From contig CAJMNP010000072.1 of NCBI GenBank assembly GCA_905214895.1, positions 1-5,411 on the forward strand: a stretch of DNA of 5,411 nucleotides. Reading direction: 5' to 3'. Position numbers and translations under genes: made by a program. Shown in pieces: positions 1 to 5,357 of the stretch (its first letter is position 1; each line of letters starts with the position of its first letter). The stretch comes from an uncultured bacterium (GTDB lineage Bacteria; Actinomycetota; Coriobacteriia; Coriobacteriales; Coriobacteriaceae). The notes beneath the pieces were generated by a model. The model ran no database searches, was not told where the DNA came from, and saw nothing but the letters and a program-made list of their open reading frames with translations.

Positions 1-79
1 GGCGGATGACGTCGATATGGCCAAACGTGATGGGATCGAAGGTGCCCGGGACGATTACGCGGTTAATGGTGTCACTCAT
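1..79 (-). CDS. coaD: Phosphopantetheine adenylyltransferase, N-terminal fragment (cut by window edge)
   Basis: CoaD transfers AMP from ATP to 4'-phosphopantetheine, giving dephospho-CoA, the penultimate step of cytosolic coenzyme A synthesis. Only the first 26 residues are inside the window. They carry the family's N-terminal nucleotidyltransferase signature: a beta strand (VIVPGTFDP, residues 8-16) and the T/HxGH-type motif TFGH (residues 18-21), which binds ATP phosphates. Two in-frame ATGs lie near the start, at 85-83 and 79-77. I chose the second because GGAGG (90-86) sits 6 nt upstream of it but directly abuts the first. The start overlaps the end of rsmD by 8 nt (ATGAGTGA), so translation is probably coupled. 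The rsmD-coaD pairing is very common in bacteria, which supports the call despite the short fragment. Confidence 0.93.
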   Translation of the reverse strand, partial: MSDTINRVIVPGTFDPITFGHIDVIR

Positions 80-716
80 GGGCATCCTCCGATGGCACAT
101 CCTCGTCATTTTCGTTCTCGTCAGCATGGTCGTTCTCGTCCTCGGCCGCCCAGCGCAGCAAGTCAACCGAGGTTATGCCGTAGCGCTTCTCTCGCACGGT
201 CTCAAAACCGGTCGGGTGGGCACCCGTATCGGCCGCGGCGTGCTCAAAGAGCGCGTAGGCACCCTGCGCCAGCAAGCCTTGCTGAGCTAGGTTTTGCAGC
301 AGCTCCTCGACCGGCTCGGCGCCAAAAGCATAAGGCGGGTCGAGCAGGACCAGGTCAAAGGGACCGCCCGGCACGCGGCCGCGCGAGGCGCTTGCCAGCA
401 CGTCGCCGCCCACCACGCGCCAACGCGCACGGTCACGGCACAGCGACTCGATATTCTTGGTAATCAGACGAGCAGCGTTGCGATCGATCTCGAACGTCGT
501 GAGCGAGCGGGCACCACGCGAGAGCATCTCTATGCCCAAGGCGCCGGAGCCGCCAAAGGCATCCAGCACGCGGACCTCGTCCAGATCGAAGTCGAATGCC
601 GACATGACCATAGATGCGCACGCCTCGCGCACGCGATCGGTCGTGGGGCGGGTGACATCGCGACCACGGGGCTCCTCGATCTTACGACCGCGCCATTCGC
701 CGCCGATGATTCTCAT
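72..716 (-). CDS. rsmD: 16S rRNA (guanine(966)-N2)-methyltransferase RsmD
   Basis: RsmD uses S-adenosylmethionine to methylate N2 of G966 of 16S rRNA during assembly of the small ribosomal subunit. The 214-residue product has the family features in order: N-terminal MRIIGG (1-6), the TRPTTDRVREA block (22-32), the SAM-binding motif I VLDAFGGSGALGIE (50-63), the catalytic motif IV DPPY (126-129), and KRYG (177-180). Motif I reads DAFGGSG where DLFAGSG is more usual; the glycine-rich loop is kept. The recognisable domain ends near residue 191. It is followed by about 23 strongly acidic residues (mostly D, E and N) that are not part of the core family fold. The start overlaps the recG stop by 4 nt (ATGA) and has a consensus Shine-Dalgarno sequence inside recG, so it is well placed. 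The stop overlaps coaD by 8 nt. Confidence 0.95.
   Translation of the reverse strand: MRIIGGEWRGRKIEEPRGRDVTRPTTDRVREACASMVMSAFDFDLDEVRVLDAFGGSGALGIEMLSRGARSLTTFEIDRNAARLITKNIESLCRDRARWRVVGGDVLASASRGRVPGGPFDLVLLDPPYAFGAEPVEELLQNLAQQGLLAQGAYALFEHAAADTGAHPTGFETVREKRYGITSVDLLRWAAEDENDHADENENDEDVPSEDAHE
86..90 (-). promoter_or_regulatory. Ribosome binding site that decides the coaD start
   Basis: GGAGG lies within the last codons of rsmD, 6 nt upstream of the ATG at 79-77. An in-frame ATG immediately next to it (85-83) has no spacer and is therefore a poor start. This favours a protein beginning MSDTIN rather than MPMSDTIN. Confidence 0.7.
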
Positions 717-2890
717 CCTCCGCTGACCTCCTTAAAGATGTGTCGATACCGCGTGGCGACCGCATCGCGCAAGGGGCGCGTCGCCACGGAGTCAAGATTG
801 CAAGCATACCGCAAGAGCTCGACCGCGTCCAAATGGGCCCACTCAATCAATTCCTCGTCGGCATCGAGGTCAACAAAGCGCAAGGTCACGCCGCCATGCT
901 GGCGGTAACCCAGGATTTCACCCTCGTGGCGCAGACGCAGGTCCATCTGGGCGAGCGTAAAGCCATCCGAGGTCTTCTCGAGCGACTGGAGGCGGTCTTG
1001 TGCCGCCGACGCGCCGCCGTTGCCCTTGGAGTGCGTCATGACCAGGCACGTACCCGACACGCTGCCGCGGCCTACGCGCCCGCGCAGCTGGTGCAAGGCC
1101 GCCAAACCAAAGCGCTCGCCATTTTCGATAACCATGACGGTGGCGTTGGGCACGTCAACGCCCACCTCGACCACCGTGGTCGAGACGAGCACATCGATCT
1201 CGCCACGCTTAAAGGCATCGATGACCCGGTCCTTCTCCCCCGCCGGCATGCGGCCATGAAGACGCTCGATGGTAAGCCCCGGTAATGCCAGACGAAGGCG
1301 ATCGAGCTCGGTCGCCGTGTCATGCAACGGCACGGGCACGGTCACGCGGCCTTCGTCGTCGCGAGCGATGCCGGGTACGTCTTCGAGCTCATCGGCCGAA
1401 TCGCTCGGCTCCACGAGCGGACAGATCACATAGGCTTGCTGCCCCTTTTCGTGCGCCTCGCGAATGGCGCCATAGGCCAGGTCGCGACTCGACTCGGTGA
1501 GAACGCGCGTCGTCACGCCGGCACCCGGAACGGGACGATGGCGGATGATGCTCGTATCCAGGTCGCCGTACACCGAAAGCGCCAGCGTGCGCGGGATCGG
1601 CGTGGCAGTCATGACCAGCAAGTCGGCACCCGGGCCTTTTGCACGTAGAGCGTTTCGCTGGCCCACGCCAAAGCGGTGCTGCTCGTCGATCACCACAAGC
1701 GACAAATGCTTGAACGTGACGTTCTCCGAAAGTACCGCATGGGTACCAAAGAGCACGTCGAGCTCGCCAGACTGGAGTCGAGCATGAATCTGTTCACGCT
1801 CGGCCGTCGGCGTGGCGCCCGTCAGGAGCGCCCAGGTCATGCCAGCCTGAGAGAGCAAGGGGCCGGTCTTATCGGCATATTGACGCGCCAGCACGCCCGT
1901 GGGCGCCATAACGCAGGCCTGAGTGCCGCTATCGGCCGCAACCGCCAGTGCACAGGCGGCAACGGCGGTCTTACCAGTACCGACGTCACCCAGCAGCAGG
2001 CGGTTCATCACGCGACCGCCATCGCACATGTCGTGCAGGATGTCTTGGAACGCGGCCTCCTGCTCATCGCTCAGCGAAAACGGCAGGGCCTGTTTGAGCG
2101 CAGCCAAATGCTCGCCCGCGGCATGCGCATAAGGCACCACGTCGACCATACCGCCATCGTTGCGCAGACGCAGTGCGAGCTGCAAGCAGAGACACTCCTC
2201 GTACGCAAGACGCCGGCGTGCGATGTCGCGCTCGGCCATGCTCGAGGGAAAGTGGATCGAGCGCAGCGCACGGGCATTGCTCATGAGCTTCCGCTTTGCG
2301 CGCAGCGGCGCAGGAATGGGATCGAACGGATTGGCAGCCACTTCGAGCGCACCGCTCACGATACGGCGCATCCATGCCTGACTCACGCCATCACTCACGT
2401 AGTGGACTGGCAAAATGGTACCCGCGGCACGCCCGTCCTCGAGCTTTTCAAAGTGGGGCGAGGCCATCTGCTTAAAACCGTAGGCAAACTCGACCTTGCC
2501 CATCACGGCCAGGCGCTCGCCCTGCTTAAGCTGTTGGGCAATCCAAGGCTGACGGAAAAAGGCAACCTGCAGCACGCCCGTCTCGTCCACGAGCGAGACC
2601 TCAGTCACCTGCATACGCGGACGGGGATGCTTTTGGACAATACGATCGACCGTGGCGATGATGGTGCACACGGTACCGATGGGCGCCATCTCGATGGACC
2701 ACGAGCGAGTAAAGTCCAGGTAGCGATGAGGAATATGGAGAAGGAGGTCCCCCACCGTCCGAATTCCCAGACGGCGAAGGGCCTCCTCACGTTTACCCGA
2801 AACATATTTGAGTCGCGCGATATCCTCGTCGAGCGCATTGCTCTGGGCAAAGCGCTCCGAGACGCGCGGCACGGAGCACAGCTCGGACAT
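713..2890 (-). CDS. recG: ATP-dependent DNA helicase RecG
   Basis: RecG is a monomeric superfamily 2 double-strand DNA translocase that remodels stalled replication forks and branch-migrates Holliday junctions. The 725-residue product is slightly longer than E. coli RecG (about 690). The N-terminal wedge/OB-fold region (about 60-155) contains the FF pair (111-112) that in characterised RecGs lies at the DNA-stacking wedge. The motor motifs follow: Walker A GDVGTGKT (301-308), Walker B DEQH (402-405), TATPIPRT (428-435), the STTVVEVGVDVPNAT block (570-584) and the arginine-finger motif QLRGRVGRG (601-609). The C-terminal hairpin region reads DLRLRHEGEILGYRQHG (650-666), a variant of the common LRGPGE-LG-RQSG pattern. 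An acidic stretch around 495-515 appears to be an insertion relative to the shorter enterobacterial protein. The ATG lies 9 nt after the fakA stop with no strong ribosome binding site, so initiation is probably coupled to fakA termination. The exact start is the least certain part. Confidence 0.96.
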   Translation of the reverse strand: MSELCSVPRVSERFAQSNALDEDIARLKYVSGKREEALRRLGIRTVGDLLLHIPHRYLDFTRSWSIEMAPIGTVCTIIATVDRIVQKHPRPRMQVTEVSLVDETGVLQVAFFRQPWIAQQLKQGERLAVMGKVEFAYGFKQMASPHFEKLEDGRAAGTILPVHYVSDGVSQAWMRRIVSGALEVAANPFDPIPAPLRAKRKLMSNARALRSIHFPSSMAERDIARRRLAYEECLCLQLALRLRNDGGMVDVVPYAHAAGEHLAALKQALPFSLSDEQEAAFQDILHDMCDGGRVMNRLLLGDVGTGKTAVAACALAVAADSGTQACVMAPTGVLARQYADKTGPLLSQAGMTWALLTGATPTAEREQIHARLQSGELDVLFGTHAVLSENVTFKHLSLVVIDEQHRFGVGQRNALRAKGPGADLLVMTATPIPRTLALSVYGDLDTSIIRHRPVPGAGVTTRVLTESSRDLAYGAIREAHEKGQQAYVICPLVEPSDSADELEDVPGIARDDEGRVTVPVPLHDTATELDRLRLALPGLTIERLHGRMPAGEKDRVIDAFKRGEIDVLVSTTVVEVGVDVPNATVMVIENGERFGLAALHQLRGRVGRGSVSGTCLVMTHSKGNGGASAAQDRLQSLEKTSDGFTLAQMDLRLRHEGEILGYRQHGGVTLRFVDLDADEELIEWAHLDAVELLRYACNLDSVATRPLRDAVATRYRHIFKEVSGG
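726..733 (-). promoter_or_regulatory. Consensus Shine-Dalgarno sequence for rsmD, inside the recG 3' end
   Basis: AAGGAGGT, fully complementary to the 16S rRNA tail, lies 9 nt upstream of the rsmD ATG within the final codons of recG. It is the strongest ribosome binding site in the window. It suggests that rsmD can be initiated independently as well as by coupling to recG termination. Confidence 0.8.
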
Positions 2891-2899
2891 AGGCAGAGC

Positions 2900-4561
2900 C
2901 TACTCGATCGAGAAGATCACGGGATAGAGCGGCTGCTCGCCACGATGGGCGTCGATCTCCAGATCGGGCTGAGCCTCCTCGATAGCGTCGACGATCTCCT
3001 GGAAGGCCTCGTCGGACAGCTCCTCGCCGGCCAGAATCGTCAGCGCGTCGCCCTCCTCTTCCTCCTGCATGCGGTTGATGCAGTCGAGCGTGACCTGCTT
3101 CACGTCGGAGCCGACCACGTCGATGGAGCCGGCGATGATGCCCATGACGTCACCGGAGTGAATCGGCGAGCCGTCAGAAGCACTGGAGTCGCGCACGGCG
3201 CGGGTGACCTCGCCATCGCGGACCTCGCTGATGGCGTCGACCATGGCGGCAACGGCGTCCTCGAGCTCAGAATCGGGCAGGACCGCGAACAGCGCGGAGA
3301 ACGCCTGCGGGACGGTCTTGGTGGGAACGACGGCGACCTTCTTGTCGGTGCAGGCGGAGGCAGCGGCCTCGGCAGCCATGCGGATGTTGCCGTTGTTGGG
3401 CAGGATAATGACCGAGGTCGCGCTGACCTGGTCGACGGCGCCCAGCAGGTCGGCGGTCGAGGGGTTCATGGTTTGGCCGCCCGACACGATCACATCGACG
3501 CCGAGGGACTTGAGGATGTCTGCCTCGCCGGAACCGGCGGCAACGGCGACAAAGCCCAGGGCCTTCGCGGGATCGGCGGTCTTCTCCTGGTCCTCGTGGA
3601 TCTTAGCGGTACGGTCGTGGGCCTCCATCTCCATATTGTGGATAAAGACCTCGTAGATCTGACCAAGCTGCAGCATGTGCTCGAGCACCAGGTTGGGGGT
3701 GTTGGAGTGCACGTGGATCTTGTAGTCGGGATAGGCGCCCACGAGCAGCTCGCAGTCGCCCATGGAGCCCAGGAACTTAAGGCACTCGTCCTCGTCAAAC
3801 GGGGCGTCGGCCTTAAAGAGGAACTCGTTGCAGTAGCGGAACTCCGAGCCCTCCCAGTCGTCGTTGGCCTCGATTTCGACGCGATCGAGGGCCGCGTCGC
3901 GTGCAGAGCCAGCGGAATCAAACGTGGCGGAGAAATCCTCGACCACGGTGCTGCGACCAAGAGCGGCGGCAACAAAGTTCTCCAAGAAGATGGCAAAGCC
4001 AAAGGCGCCGGAGTCGACCACGCCGTTCTCCTTGAGGACGGGCAGCAGGTCGGGCGTGCGGGCGACGGACTGGTAGGCCTCGACGACGATGGCGTCGAGC
4101 GCATCCTCGGCAGAGAACTTCTTCTTCTCGCACTCGTCTGCCTTGGTCGAAACATCACGCAGGACCGTGAGGATCGTGCCCTCGATGGGCTTACGAACAG
4201 CCTGGAAGGCGACCTTGACGGCACGACGGAAGGCGAAGGCGATATTGGCGGACGTAATGGGTTCATCGGCAGAGACAAGGCCCTCGGCCACACCACGCAG
4301 AATCTGCGAGGTGATGACACCGGAGTTGCCGCGGGCGCCCATCAGGGAGCCGTGGGTGATGGCGCCAGCAATGGCCTCCATGTCGGCATCGGCGGGAAGG
4401 GCGGAAAGCTCCTTGGTCACCGAAGCGAGCGTGAGCGACATGTTGGTGCCGGTGTCGCCGTCGGGTACGGGGAAGACGTTGAGCTTGTTGATCTCCTCGG
4501 CCTTTTCGGAAACGGCAGCCGCAGCGATCGGAAAACAGGTGCGAATGGTCTTTGCAATCAT
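2900..4561 (-). CDS. fakA: FakA-family fatty acid kinase, ATP-binding subunit (DAK2 / DhaL domain protein, YloV type)
   Basis: In Gram-positive bacteria FakA phosphorylates fatty acids held by a separate FakB (DegV-family) carrier. The acyl-phosphate then feeds phospholipid synthesis. The 553-residue product matches the full family length. The N-terminal DhaL-like kinase domain (about 1-205) carries NVFPVPDGDTGTNM (28-41), whose aspartates D34 and D36 are the expected Mg-ATP ligands, then GARGNSGVI (75-83) and GVVDSGAFGF (180-189). The middle domain includes IHVHSNTP (282-289), with histidines H283 and H285 matching the HVH pair of the family. The C-terminal domain (about 335-553) has VIILPNNGNI, VVPTKTVPQA and the typical end QPLYPVIFSIE. 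No FakB is visible in the window. The ATG lies 27 nt after the upstream Asp23-family gene and has GGAG 12 nt upstream, a long spacer, but the N-terminus fits the family. Family membership is firm; the fatty acid kinase activity itself is inferred from homologues. Confidence 0.9.
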   Translation of the reverse strand: MIAKTIRTCFPIAAAAVSEKAEEINKLNVFPVPDGDTGTNMSLTLASVTKELSALPADADMEAIAGAITHGSLMGARGNSGVITSQILRGVAEGLVSADEPITSANIAFAFRRAVKVAFQAVRKPIEGTILTVLRDVSTKADECEKKKFSAEDALDAIVVEAYQSVARTPDLLPVLKENGVVDSGAFGFAIFLENFVAAALGRSTVVEDFSATFDSAGSARDAALDRVEIEANDDWEGSEFRYCNEFLFKADAPFDEDECLKFLGSMGDCELLVGAYPDYKIHVHSNTPNLVLEHMLQLGQIYEVFIHNMEMEAHDRTAKIHEDQEKTADPAKALGFVAVAAGSGEADILKSLGVDVIVSGGQTMNPSTADLLGAVDQVSATSVIILPNNGNIRMAAEAAASACTDKKVAVVPTKTVPQAFSALFAVLPDSELEDAVAAMVDAISEVRDGEVTRAVRDSSASDGSPIHSGDVMGIIAGSIDVVGSDVKQVTLDCINRMQEEEEGDALTILAGEELSDEAFQEIVDAIEEAQPDLEIDAHRGEQPLYPVIFSIE

Positions 4562-4588
4562 GAGTGGTGAAATCTCCGTATTCGGATG

Positions 4589-4945
4589 CTAGTTCAGACG
4601 GCTCTTGAGCGCGTCGATGTGAATGCCGATCTTAAGGCTGGCGGGATCGATCTGGGCAATCTCCTGAAGGGTGAAGGCGACGGAGCTCGAAAGATTGTGG
4701 CAGACGGACTTCATGTTGACGCCGTTCTCGAGCACGACGTGAAGGTCGACCGTAAGGCCGTTCTCGTCGGCGGAAACAAGCACGCCCTTGCGGAGGCGCT
4801 GGCCGGCAAGCAGGCGCACGCTCTCGGCGCCTTGGAGCTGTTCGGCCATACCGACGACGCCGTAGCACGTCATCGCGGCATAACCGGCAATATCGGCAAT
4901 AACGTCGTTCGAGACGCTCAGGCTGCCGTTAATGGTCTCAGACAC
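4589..4945 (-). CDS. Asp23/Gls24 family envelope stress response protein
   Basis: Members of this family (Asp23 of Staphylococcus, Gls24 of Enterococcus, YloU of Bacillus) are small proteins linked to alkaline or cell-envelope stress. Their molecular function is not settled. The 118-residue product shows the family pattern: an opening GSLSVSNDVIADIAGYAA (7-24), the CYGVVGM turn (27-33), a beta strand pair around GVLVSADENGLTVDLHVVLENGVNM (54-78), and an amphipathic helix leading to KIGIHIDAL (105-113). There is no signal peptide and no membrane segment. I place the start at GTG 4945-4943, because AAGGAG (4957-4952) lies 6 nt upstream. An in-frame ATG at 4978 would add 11 residues but would place this ribosome binding site inside the coding region. 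It is the first gene of the operon and sits immediately before fakA, as yloU precedes yloV in Firmicutes. Confidence 0.88.
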   Translation of the reverse strand: MSETINGSLSVSNDVIADIAGYAAMTCYGVVGMAEQLQGAESVRLLAGQRLRKGVLVSADENGLTVDLHVVLENGVNMKSVCHNLSSSVAFTLQEIAQIDPASLKIGIHIDALKSRLN

Positions 4946-4951
4946 AAGAAT

Positions 4952-4957
4952 CTCCTT
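4952..4957 (-). promoter_or_regulatory. Ribosome binding site that sets the GTG start of the Asp23-family gene
   Basis: AAGGAG, embedded in a purine-rich AAAAGGAGA, has a 6-nt spacer to GTG at 4945-4943. No comparable site precedes the in-frame ATG at 4978, so the shorter protein is favoured. Confidence 0.75.
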
Positions 4958-4960
4958 TTC

Positions 4961-4977
4961 TGGTGCTCGCGGCACCA
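4961..4977 (-). promoter_or_regulatory. Leader hairpin just upstream of the Asp23-family ribosome binding site
   Basis: On the minus strand TGGTGC and GCACCA form a perfect 6-bp inverted repeat around a 5-nt loop (CGCGA). It ends 3 nt before the AAAAGGAG run. It is not followed by a T run, so it is not a terminator. A structured leader affecting translation or mRNA stability is possible, but no function can be assigned from sequence alone. Confidence 0.45.
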
Positions 4978-4978
4978 T

Positions 4979-5103
4979 GTCGTGGGAGCAATCATTCCAA
5001 CATTTTACAACGACCGCGCCATGTTAAGGCGGCGGGGTTCACGATTACATCCTCGACACGAAATGTTGATACGGTAACGTTCGCCACAGGCGATCGCGGC
5101 ATG
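4979..5103 (-). promoter_or_regulatory. Intergenic region expected to hold the operon promoter
   Basis: This stretch lies between the tRNA terminator and the Asp23-family leader, so it should contain the promoter of the protein operon. The best minus-strand -10 candidate is TAAAAT (5007-5002). The only -35-like hexamer nearby, TTAACA (5027-5022), is just 14 bp away, shorter than the usual 16-18, so I cannot name a promoter with confidence. An 8-bp inverted repeat (CAACATTT at 4998-5005 and AAATGTTG at 5061-5068) brackets the region and overlaps the -10 candidate. I see no coding sequence or RNA gene here. Confidence 0.35.
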
Positions 5104-5133
5104 AAAAAACCCGCCGCATATGCGACGGGTTTT
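5104..5133 (-). terminator. Intrinsic terminator of the tRNA-Asn unit
   Basis: Read on the minus strand, AAAACCCGTCGC and GCGGCGGGTTTT pair over 12 bp, with one U-G wobble, around an ATAT loop. The stem runs into six consecutive T residues (5109-5104). The GC-rich stem and U tract are typical of a rho-independent terminator, and it begins 6 nt after the CCA of the last tRNA. It separates the tRNA transcript from the protein operon. The plus-strand reading has only four T residues, so action on the minus strand is favoured. Confidence 0.88.
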
Positions 5134-5139
5134 ACAACC

Positions 5140-5214
5140 TGGCTCCCCGGGTAGGACTCGAACCTACAACAGCGCGGTTAACAGCCGCGTGCTCTACCAT
5201 TGAGCTACCGAGGA
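5140..5214 (-). tRNA. tRNA-Asn(GUU), copy nearest the terminator
   Basis: The 75-nt gene folds as a standard cloverleaf. The acceptor stem is TCCTCGG with CCGGGGA, the D stem GCTC/GAGC has a 7-nt loop, and the anticodon stem CGCGG/CCGCG has loop CTGTTAA. The variable loop is 5 nt, and the T stem GTAGG/CCTAC has loop TTCGAGT. The anticodon GTT is at 5182-5180 and reads AAC and AAU codons. The discriminator is G, and the CCA end is encoded (5142-5140). It is the last tRNA before the terminator and is identical to its two neighbours. Confidence 0.97.
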
Positions 5215-5248
5215 ATTTAAAAGCCCAACGGAAAGGGCTGAGAAATTC
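5213..5248 (-). other. Spacer hairpin between tRNA-Asn copies (first spacer)
   Basis: On the minus strand AGCCC (5239-5235) pairs with GGGCT (5226-5222) over an 8-nt loop and is followed by TTTT, which resembles a weak terminator. An outer repeat, GAATTT (5248-5243) with AAATTC (5218-5213), can extend the stem across a 3x3 internal loop. Its last two bases are the first two of the next tRNA. It could be a processing signal, a weak attenuator, or chance structure. Confidence 0.5.
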
Positions 5249-5323
5249 TGGCTCCCCGGGTAGGACTCGAACCTACAACAGCGCGGTTAACAGCCGCGTG
5301 CTCTACCATTGAGCTACCGAGGA
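5249..5323 (-). tRNA. tRNA-Asn(GUU), middle copy
   Basis: This copy is base-for-base identical to the tRNA at 5140-5214, shifted by exactly 109 bp, with the same GTT anticodon (5291-5289) and encoded CCA. A 34-nt spacer separates it from each neighbour. The spacing and shared orientation suggest one precursor transcript cut into separate tRNAs. Confidence 0.97.
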
Positions 5324-5357
5324 ATTTAAAAGCCCAACGGAAAGGGCTGAGAAATTC
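5322..5357 (-). other. Spacer hairpin between tRNA-Asn copies (second spacer)
   Basis: This is an exact copy of the hairpin at 5213-5248, displaced by 109 bp. It has the same 5-bp inner stem, 6-bp outer inverted repeat and TTTT run, and again reaches the first two bases of the following tRNA. Confidence 0.5.

Noticed and set aside
294..908. A 204-codon plus-strand open frame across rsmD and the recG end
   Set aside because: It overlaps two well-supported minus-strand genes, including their overlap and ribosome binding site, and has no recognisable protein motif.
1676..4570. A 964-codon open frame on the plus strand, antisense to recG and fakA
   Set aside because: Its codons are in exact register with the minus-strand codons of both genes, so its stops would correspond to the sense codons TTA, CTA and TCA. 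These are rare in a G/C-rich coding sequence, which is enough to keep the frame open. The product has low-complexity, G/D/H/L-rich composition with no recognisable domain, while both minus-strand genes have clear family motifs.
5002..5027. A sigma-70 type promoter built from TTAACA (5027-5022) and TAAAAT (5007-5002)
   Set aside because: Each hexamer is a 5/6 match, but the 14-bp spacer is too short for a confident call, so I kept it only as a remark on the intergenic region.
4586..5077. A 163-codon plus-strand open frame over the Asp23-family gene and its leader
   Set aside because: It is the in-register antisense of the Asp23-family gene and extends into the intergenic region by chance. It shows no family similarity.
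5140..5214. The tRNA array as an integration site of a mobile element
   Set aside because: tRNA 3' ends are common attachment sites, but no integrase, partial tRNA copy downstream, or composition break is visible in the window. The neighbouring genes are ordinary housekeeping genes.
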